From Paenibacillus glacialis (lineage in GTDB: Bacteria; Bacillota; Bacilli; Paenibacillales; Paenibacillaceae): 64,000 nt of DNA. This document shows, piece after piece, positions 59,577 through 64,000 of the stretch (within the stretch, counting starts at the first letter, position 1; each line of letters opens with the position of its first letter). Both the position numbers and the translations under genes were made by a program. A model generated the notes under the pieces. The model searched no databases. It saw only the letters and a list, made by a program, of their open reading frames with translations, and was not told where the DNA came from. The DNA is taken from assembly GCF_001637205.1 (NCBI RefSeq), contig NZ_LVJH01000003.1, forward strand, positions 154,091 through 218,090. The letters are read 5' to 3'.

Positions 59577-59642
59577 GTTAGAAATTCGTTGCCCCGACTG
59601 AGGTCCAGTATTTCACTAGCCCGTGGACTGGTGTTTATAATT

Positions 59643-59673
59643 TCCTTATATTGTATAGTATACAATATAAGGA
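59643..59673. promoter_or_regulatory. Perfect 31-bp palindrome upstream of a lipoprotein gene
   Basis: Two perfect 15-bp arms (59643-59657 and 59659-59673) flank a single central G; the inner part is TTGTATAGTATACAA. It is 28 bp before the lipoprotein start, so it probably overlaps the promoter as a repressor operator. The regulator is unknown. Confidence 0.65.
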
Positions 59674-59700
59674 TTATCGAACTGGGGGCGTTATTTAATT

Positions 59701-60594
59701 ATGAGAAGACACTATAAGCCAATGCTGCTTGCGGGATTTGTTTCACTAGCATTATTGTCTGGTTGTGCTAAGAATGCTAATGAAGTGATACAGACGAGCA
59801 TTGGAGAGGCAACACAAGCGATTGAGACAATTGGGGATACGGTAAAAGACACGGCGTCGGAATGGGGCGATCAGTTGAAAAGGACAGGTATCCATAAAGA
59901 AATAGTGCTATCGCAAGAAGTCGATAGTTCGGTATCCGTTCTCCATTTGGCAAACGAGGTAGGCAGCATAGAGGTAAAGGGGAGCTCTGAAGACAAGATT
60001 AACGTGAGCGCTACAATCTGGTCACTGGATAAGTCATCACGTGATGACAAGTACCAAGAAATGATGGATAATGCGGAAATTATTGCTGTAGTAAGTGGAG
60101 ATCAGTTGAAGATTACTACACATCCAAAGGGTAATGAGAAGCTTGATCTGTGGAAATGGGCAAAGAAAGAATACGGATTCTCAAACTTCGGCATTGATTA
60201 TGTGGTGGAAATTCCAAATACGGTTAATGGCTTTAATATCTCAAGTGAAGTTGGAGGGATTAATCTCAGTAATCTAAAAGGTATTTATGATGTTCATTCT
60301 GAAGTGGGTACCATAATTATCGAGGGAGCTCATATCCAAGGGAAATCTAATGTAGGGTCTGAAACAGGGAGCATTAAACTAGCTATCGACCAAATGGAAG
60401 ATGATAGTAGACTTGAAGCTAATACTGAGGTAGGATCCATTCACGCAAATCTTGCTGAATCACTTCAAGTTAGCTTGGAAACGGACAGCGAGATTGGATC
60501 CATTACAGGAGCTCCTAAAGGCACAAGTGATATCAATGGTGGCGGACCGTTACTGTCGCTGACCACCTCAGTGGGATCAATAACGATTGAGTAA
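59701..60594 (+). CDS. Lipoprotein with EVGSI-type repeats (DUF4097-like)
   Basis: The 297-residue protein begins with a lipoprotein signal peptide (MLLAGFVSLALLSGC, Cys near residue 22), a short helical region, and a beta-rich domain with seven short repeats: NEVGSIEV, SEVGGINL, SEVGTIII, SETGSIKL, TEVGSIHA, SEIGSITG, TSVGSITI. These resemble the parallel-beta repeats of DUF4097 putative adhesins. The function is unknown. A 31-bp perfect palindrome upstream suggests tight regulation, and a G/C-rich terminator follows. Confidence 0.75.
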   Translation: MRRHYKPMLLAGFVSLALLSGCAKNANEVIQTSIGEATQAIETIGDTVKDTASEWGDQLKRTGIHKEIVLSQEVDSSVSVLHLANEVGSIEVKGSSEDKINVSATIWSLDKSSRDDKYQEMMDNAEIIAVVSGDQLKITTHPKGNEKLDLWKWAKKEYGFSNFGIDYVVEIPNTVNGFNISSEVGGINLSNLKGIYDVHSEVGTIIIEGAHIQGKSNVGSETGSIKLAIDQMEDDSRLEANTEVGSIHANLAESLQVSLETDSEIGSITGAPKGTSDINGGGPLLSLTTSVGSITIE

Positions 60595-60626
60595 TCATTT
60601 ATGATTACAAAGTAGTATATATAGAC

Positions 60627-60645
60627 ATATATATATATATATATA
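60627..60645. repeat. TA-dinucleotide microsatellite
   Basis: An uninterrupted run of about nine TA units just after the lipoprotein gene and directly before its terminator stem. Confidence 0.9.
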
Positions 60646-60671
60646 GCCCCCCCATTATTGGGGGCTTTTTT
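60645..60671 (+). terminator. Terminator of the lipoprotein gene
   Basis: AGCCCCC (60645-60651) pairs with GGGGGCT (60660-60666), followed by TTTTT. Confidence 0.88.
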
Positions 60672-60885
60672 GTGTATTGGAGGATTGGAGATGAATAAAT
60701 TTACGTAAAAACGAGATATAGGGAGCATTAAGGAGCAGCGAGGAGGTATCTATTTTTGTAATCGCTACCATCGGTCTAGATGCTTCTTATTTGGTTCTAG
60801 GAAGGGATTGAGTCACCTTTACACTAATTTGGGGCGGGTGTATGATTCATAACGAAATACAAATTGTTAATTTATTCAATTGTTA

Positions 60886-61085
60886 ATTTCGCTGAGTTTT
60901 CGTCTTGTGGCGGAGAACGGGGGAACCAATAGTAGCAACTTTTTTTCGTGTGAGAGTCGAAAAAAAGTTGCTACAGGGGTGAATCCTGACAAGGACAATT
61001 AGGTCTTTGCTGGGTAGAGCGACTCTCACCGCTCGAATCCGACAGCTAACCTCGTAAGCAAAAGTTTGAGAGAGGAATGATGAAG
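60886..61085 (+). promoter_or_regulatory. c-di-AMP (ydaO/yuaA) riboswitch, first of two
   Basis: The conserved segments appear in order: CGCTGAGT, GAACGGGGGAACCA, GGGGTGAATCC, TAGAGCGACTCTCACCGC, CGAATCCGACAGCTAACCTCGTAAGC and GAGAG. These are diagnostic for the ydaO class. No terminator follows directly; the second aptamer begins about 70 nt later. Confidence 0.92.
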
Positions 61086-61152
61086 TTTGTGATCGAACAG
61101 AGTCGACCATAGGGCGTCATGCTCTTATTTGAAAGTTTATTGAAAGAATGTC

Positions 61153-61335
61153 TTGAACGCTGAATTCTGCGAAATTCAGAAACGGGGGAACCAATCGGAG
61201 ATGTCTGCTGCGTAAACGCCGGACGTGTCCATGGGGTGAATTTCTTAAGTACTGTGCCAGTACTTAAGAATAGGGCGACTTCCTCGCCCGAATCCGACAG
61301 CTAACCTCGTAAGCGTGCAGGGAGAGGCAGCAAAC
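61153..61335 (+). promoter_or_regulatory. c-di-AMP (ydaO/yuaA) riboswitch, second of two
   Basis: The same conserved segments recur: CGCTGAATTC, AAACGGGGGAACCA, GGGGTGAATT, TAGGGCGACTTCCTCGCCC, GAATCCGACAGCTAACCTCGTAAGC and GGGAGAG. The long variable stems differ from the first copy, so this is not a recent duplication. It leads into a terminator and the kdp operon. Confidence 0.94.
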
Positions 61336-61379
61336 CGCCTTCTGGCTAGTTCATGAGTTTATTTGGTCATGGACTTACT

Positions 61380-61421
61380 AAGAAGCTCTGGAAAAGCTAC
61401 TTTTCACTGAGCTTCTTTTTT
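61380..61421 (+). terminator. Expression-platform terminator of the tandem c-di-AMP riboswitches
   Basis: AAGAAGCTC (61380-61388) pairs with GAGCTTCTT (61409-61417), followed by a T-run, 32 bp before the next start codon. ydaO riboswitches are known OFF switches; c-di-AMP should favour this terminator. Confidence 0.88.
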
Positions 61422-61453
61422 GTTGCCTTTAAACGTATAGGAGGATCTATTTT

Positions 61454-61849
61454 ATGGAAGATGCGATCATTTTGGTTATCGCTCCGAATGAGGACGGACG
61501 GAAATTCGTAGACCAATTAATGTATAGAAAAAAGGCCTTTGCGGTATTGACTAACAACCGCGCGGAAGAACAACAGTATCAAAAAATGGGTGTTAAGCAT
61601 GTTGTACGTATCGATACCTTTATGACCAAGAAATGGATCGTCCCACAGATAGCGGTGGACAAGATTTATATTTTCGAAAGTAGTCTTAACTTAAGTTGTC
61701 GTTACCTTCAGATTTGTCGTCCGTGGACGTCTCAAGAGATATACATTGTAACAAGGTTCTGGAGCCCACGAGGAATCTACAGAGGCATGGGTGCGGATCA
61801 CGTCGTATACACAAAAAATGGAGACGTCGGATTTCTACTTGAAAAATAA
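61454..61849 (+). CDS. Unknown protein with degenerate Rossmann/TrkA-N-like fold in the kdp operon
   Basis: The 131-residue protein starts at 61454 (AGGAGG nine bases upstream). The pattern AIILVIAPNEDGRKFVDQLMYRKKAFAVLTNN followed by KMGVKHVVRIDT suggests a beta-alpha-beta unit like the RCK/TrkA-N domains that regulate potassium transporters, but the GxGxxG nucleotide motif is missing. I do not recognise a family. It is the first gene behind the tandem c-di-AMP riboswitches and precedes kdpFAB, so a role in potassium uptake is inferred from position only. Confidence 0.6.
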   Translation: MEDAIILVIAPNEDGRKFVDQLMYRKKAFAVLTNNRAEEQQYQKMGVKHVVRIDTFMTKKWIVPQIAVDKIYIFESSLNLSCRYLQICRPWTSQEIYIVTRFWSPRGIYRGMGADHVVYTKNGDVGFLLEK

Positions 61850-61895
61850 GATAAGGCTTAATCAAAAATTCGCATGAGAGAGGGGCATTCCCATA

Positions 61896-62003
61896 ATGAT
61901 GGATGTCTACATGGTCATCACGTTAATGGTTGCGTTCGGCTTATTAGTACTGTTCACGCATTGGTGCGGAACGTTGGTCGATAGAGGGGGCGGGGAACAA
62001 TGA
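61896..62003 (+). CDS. Small single-helix membrane protein upstream of kdpF
   Basis: Two ATGs in tandem at 61896 open a 35-codon frame with one membrane helix (VITLMVAFGLLVLFTHW) and a short polar tail. Its TGA overlaps the kdpF ATG (ATGA). Similar tiny membrane frames occur before kdpF in other genomes as far as I recall. AGAGAGGGG lies about 11 bases upstream. Confidence 0.5.
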   Translation: MMDVYMVITLMVAFGLLVLFTHWCGTLVDRGGGEQ

Positions 62004-62077
62004 TCGTTGTACTTGCATTGACAATAGTCATCTTCGTCTATCTAATATATGCGCTAATCAATCCTGAGAAATTCTAG
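62000..62077 (+). CDS. kdpF: Potassium-transporting ATPase subunit KdpF
   Basis: A 25-residue single-helix peptide, MIVVLALTIVIFVYLIYALI followed by NPEKF. The end YALINPEKF is the KdpF signature. It stabilises the Kdp complex. It is coupled to the previous small frame by an ATGA overlap. Confidence 0.88.
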   Translation: MIVVLALTIVIFVYLIYALINPEKF

Positions 62078-62120
62078 TAACTAAATCAGAAAATTCATCC
62101 CTATAAGGAGGATATAAAGC

Positions 62121-63800
62121 ATGGAATTACTGCAAATGGGAATTGTGATTGTTGTACTGCTGTTGCTGGTGAAGCCAGTCGGTACTTATATGTTTCATGT
62201 ATTCTCCAATGAACCTAACCGAACGGATAAGGTATTCGGTTCAACCGAAAATGTGATCTTTAAGATCATCGGGTTAAGAAATCGTGACAGTATGAACTGG
62301 AAAAAGTATGTACTCAGTTTTATTGCTACGAATGCGGTGTTAATCGCCATTAGTTACATGCTTCTTCGTTTTCAAGGAATCCTTCCAGGAAATCCGAATG
62401 GTAACGAGAATATGGAGGCATCGCTCGCACTTAACACGATCATTAGTTTTATGACCAATACCAATCTACAGCATTACAGCGGCGAGAGTGGCGTTACTTA
62501 TTTAACGCAAATGGCTTTTGTTACGATGATGATGTTCACGTCGGCAGCGTCAGGTGCTGCGATTGCGGTTGCATTTATTCGCGGAATTACCCGTCGTGGG
62601 GAAGGTTTAGGTAACTTCTTTCAGGATTTCACCAAAGCTATTATTCGTATCTTCTTACCACTAGCACTTATCGTTACTATCGTATTGGTTGGTTTAAAAG
62701 TGCCTCAAACGTTTGACCCGACAGCTACAGTAACAACGCTTGAAGGTGTCGAACAACAAATAACGATGGGTCCTATCGCTTCCTTGGAAGCTATCAAACA
62801 CCTTGGAACCAATGGTGGTGGATTCTTTGGAGCCAACTCATCTCATCCTTTTGAGAATCCAGGTCCTCTAACGAACGTTATCGAAATATTAAGTATGTGG
62901 TTGTTAGCAGCATCACTTCCGTATATGTTTGGTCTGTTTGCAAAAAACAAGAAGCAAGGATGGGTCATCTTCTCATCCATGATGATTCTGTTCTTGATAT
63001 TCCTAAGCATCAGTTATTCGTCTGAGAAAGCTGGGAACCCGGCGATCAATTCGCTAGGGATTGAATCTTCTCAAGGTAGTATGGAAGGAAAAGAGGTTCG
63101 GTTCGGCATAGCGCAATCAGCATTGTTCTCTACCGTTACAACGGCTGCGACAACGGGATCGGTTAACAACATGCATGACACATTAACACCTCTCGGTGGA
63201 CTTGCAGCGCTTTCTGAAATGATGCTCAACGTCGTGTTTGGAGGTAAGGGTGTCGGGCTAGTTAACATGCTGATGTACGCCATACTTGGAGTCTTTATAT
63301 GCGGGCTCATGGTTGGACGAACGCCAGAATTCTTAGGCCGTAAGATTGAGGCAAGGGAAATGAAATTGATTGCACTCGTTATTCTTGTGCATCCGTTTAT
63401 TATCTTAGTTCCTACTGCGCTCTCATTTATGACCGCTTCGGGCTATGATTCCATAAGTAATCCGGGATTCCACGGCTTAACGCAGTCCTTATATGAATAC
63501 ACTTCATCTGCCGCCAACAACGGATCAGGGTTCGAAGGACTTGCGGATAATAATGTATTCTGGAACGTATCGACAGGGCTTGTGATGTTCTTTGGACGTT
63601 ACATGTCGATTATTGCGATGCTTGCAGTAGCTGGTTCACTAAATGCTAAGAAACCCGTAGCGGAGACGATCGGTACATTCCGTACAGATAACAAGCTATT
63701 TATTGGGATTTTGATCGGTGTTGTCTTATTGATCGGGGCACTAACGTTCCTTCCAGTCATTGTCTTAGGCCCTGTGGCCGAATTTTTAACACTCCATTAG
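62121..63800 (+). CDS. kdpA: Potassium-transporting ATPase, K+-channel-like subunit KdpA
   Basis: The 559-residue protein is normal length for KdpA, with about ten membrane helices and the four pore-loop regions: FMTNTNLQHYSGE, GTNGGGFFGANSSHPFENP, TTAATTGSVNNMHDTLTPLGG and YTSSAANNGSGFEGL. It forms the high-affinity K+ selectivity part of the KdpFABC pump. AAGGAGG precedes the ATG, and kdpB starts 17 bp after the stop. Confidence 0.97.
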   Translation: MELLQMGIVIVVLLLLVKPVGTYMFHVFSNEPNRTDKVFGSTENVIFKIIGLRNRDSMNWKKYVLSFIATNAVLIAISYMLLRFQGILPGNPNGNENMEASLALNTIISFMTNTNLQHYSGESGVTYLTQMAFVTMMMFTSAASGAAIAVAFIRGITRRGEGLGNFFQDFTKAIIRIFLPLALIVTIVLVGLKVPQTFDPTATVTTLEGVEQQITMGPIASLEAIKHLGTNGGGFFGANSSHPFENPGPLTNVIEILSMWLLAASLPYMFGLFAKNKKQGWVIFSSMMILFLIFLSISYSSEKAGNPAINSLGIESSQGSMEGKEVRFGIAQSALFSTVTTAATTGSVNNMHDTLTPLGGLAALSEMMLNVVFGGKGVGLVNMLMYAILGVFICGLMVGRTPEFLGRKIEAREMKLIALVILVHPFIILVPTALSFMTASGYDSISNPGFHGLTQSLYEYTSSAANNGSGFEGLADNNVFWNVSTGLVMFFGRYMSIIAMLAVAGSLNAKKPVAETIGTFRTDNKLFIGILIGVVLLIGALTFLPVIVLGPVAEFLTLH

Positions 63801-63817
63801 AACGAGGTGCTTGAACG

Positions 63818-64000
63818 ATGAGTAATATACGCAAGAGCATGTTCAATGGTGAAATAGCCAAACATGCTGTTAAAGAGAGTTTTATTAAATTGAATCCGAT
63901 GTTTATGATAAAGAATCCCGTGATGTTTGTTGTTGAAGTAGGGACATTTGTTGTACTAATGATGGTTCTATTTCCAAGTTACTTCGGAACTGAAGACCAG
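63818..64000 (+). CDS. kdpB: Potassium-transporting ATPase ATP-binding subunit KdpB (5' part)
   Basis: An ATG at 63818 opens a frame that runs 61 codons to the window edge. The sequence includes ESFIKLNPMFMIKNPVMFVVEVGTFVVLMM, the typical KdpB start with the first membrane helix. The rest lies outside the window. It is the P-type ATPase subunit that drives KdpA. Confidence 0.92.
   Translation, partial: MSNIRKSMFNGEIAKHAVKESFIKLNPMFMIKNPVMFVVEVGTFVVLMMVLFPSYFGTEDQ

Noticed and set aside
60700..60860. A fragment reading DIGSIKEQ that looks like another EVGSI repeat
   Set aside because: It is short, follows an in-frame stop and lies after the terminator; the match may be chance, so I do not call a pseudogene.

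Overview
The window looks like a chromosomal segment of a low-to-moderate-GC, endospore-forming-type Firmicute, most likely Paenibacillus or a close relative. I infer this from gene content and signals, not from a database search: B. subtilis-type sigma-A promoters and strong Shine-Dalgarno sites, YdjO, CcdC, YcnI/YcnJ, YezD, a T-box before serS, a GH65/pgmB/MalR/MdxEFG maltodextrin block and c-di-AMP (ydaO) riboswitches. I saw no rRNA, tRNA, CRISPR array, phage or transposase gene.

Layout. 1-5.6 kb (minus strand): a cut-off SDR oxidoreductase, a stand-alone murG, a divergent IF-3 paralogue and a glutamine-type ABC importer glnQHMP. 5.8-6.7 kb: cold-shock protein and YdjO. 6.8-13.6 kb: copper block with ycnJ-ycnI, a csoR fossil, copZ and copA, then a nitroreductase. 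13.6-18.3 kb: TatD hydrolase, VTT-domain membrane protein and a TPP-riboswitch-controlled thiamin-precursor ABC operon. 18.4-20 kb: PNPOx-like protein and an EAL protein. 20.1-32.9 kb: maltose/maltodextrin utilisation (GH65 phosphorylase, beta-phosphoglucomutase, LacI-type regulator, MdxEFG importer, chemoreceptor, GH13 enzyme) with repeated CAAACGTTTG-type operators. 33.2-37.9 kb: a two-component system with a LanFEG-like ABC exporter, probably a peptide-antibiotic detoxification module. 38-45 kb: CcdC, Rrf2 regulator, lactonase and a sulfate importer (sbp-cysT-cysW-yezD). 44.6-48.4 kb: membrane proteins of unknown function, a NAD(P)-binding protein and many interspersed repeats. 48.6-52 kb: serS with T-box, a possible orphan RNA, an SsuE-like reductase and a secreted protein. 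52.1-58.9 kb: nrdD-nrdG-nrdA-nrdB, joining class III and class Ia ribonucleotide reductases behind a cobalamin riboswitch and probable NrdR boxes. 59.1-64 kb: a second thiamin-binding protein, a repeat-rich lipoprotein, and a kdp potassium-uptake operon behind two tandem c-di-AMP riboswitches, running off the right end.

The most unusual content is non-coding. Two families of small structured repeats are scattered through the window. Family A (about 100 bp, five copies, all in one orientation) carries a long hairpin whose arms change in a compensatory way between copies, and most copies abut the T-tract of an intrinsic terminator. Family B (about 91 bp with 18-bp perfect terminal inverted repeats, plus 50-bp tandem derivatives) has inserted into one family A copy, and its ends supply the stop codons and last residues of two genes. 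Other candidates are a long extended hairpin in the sulfate-operon leader, a hairpin array with a G-quadruplex motif between nrdA and nrdB, and a possible orphan ncRNA beside serS.
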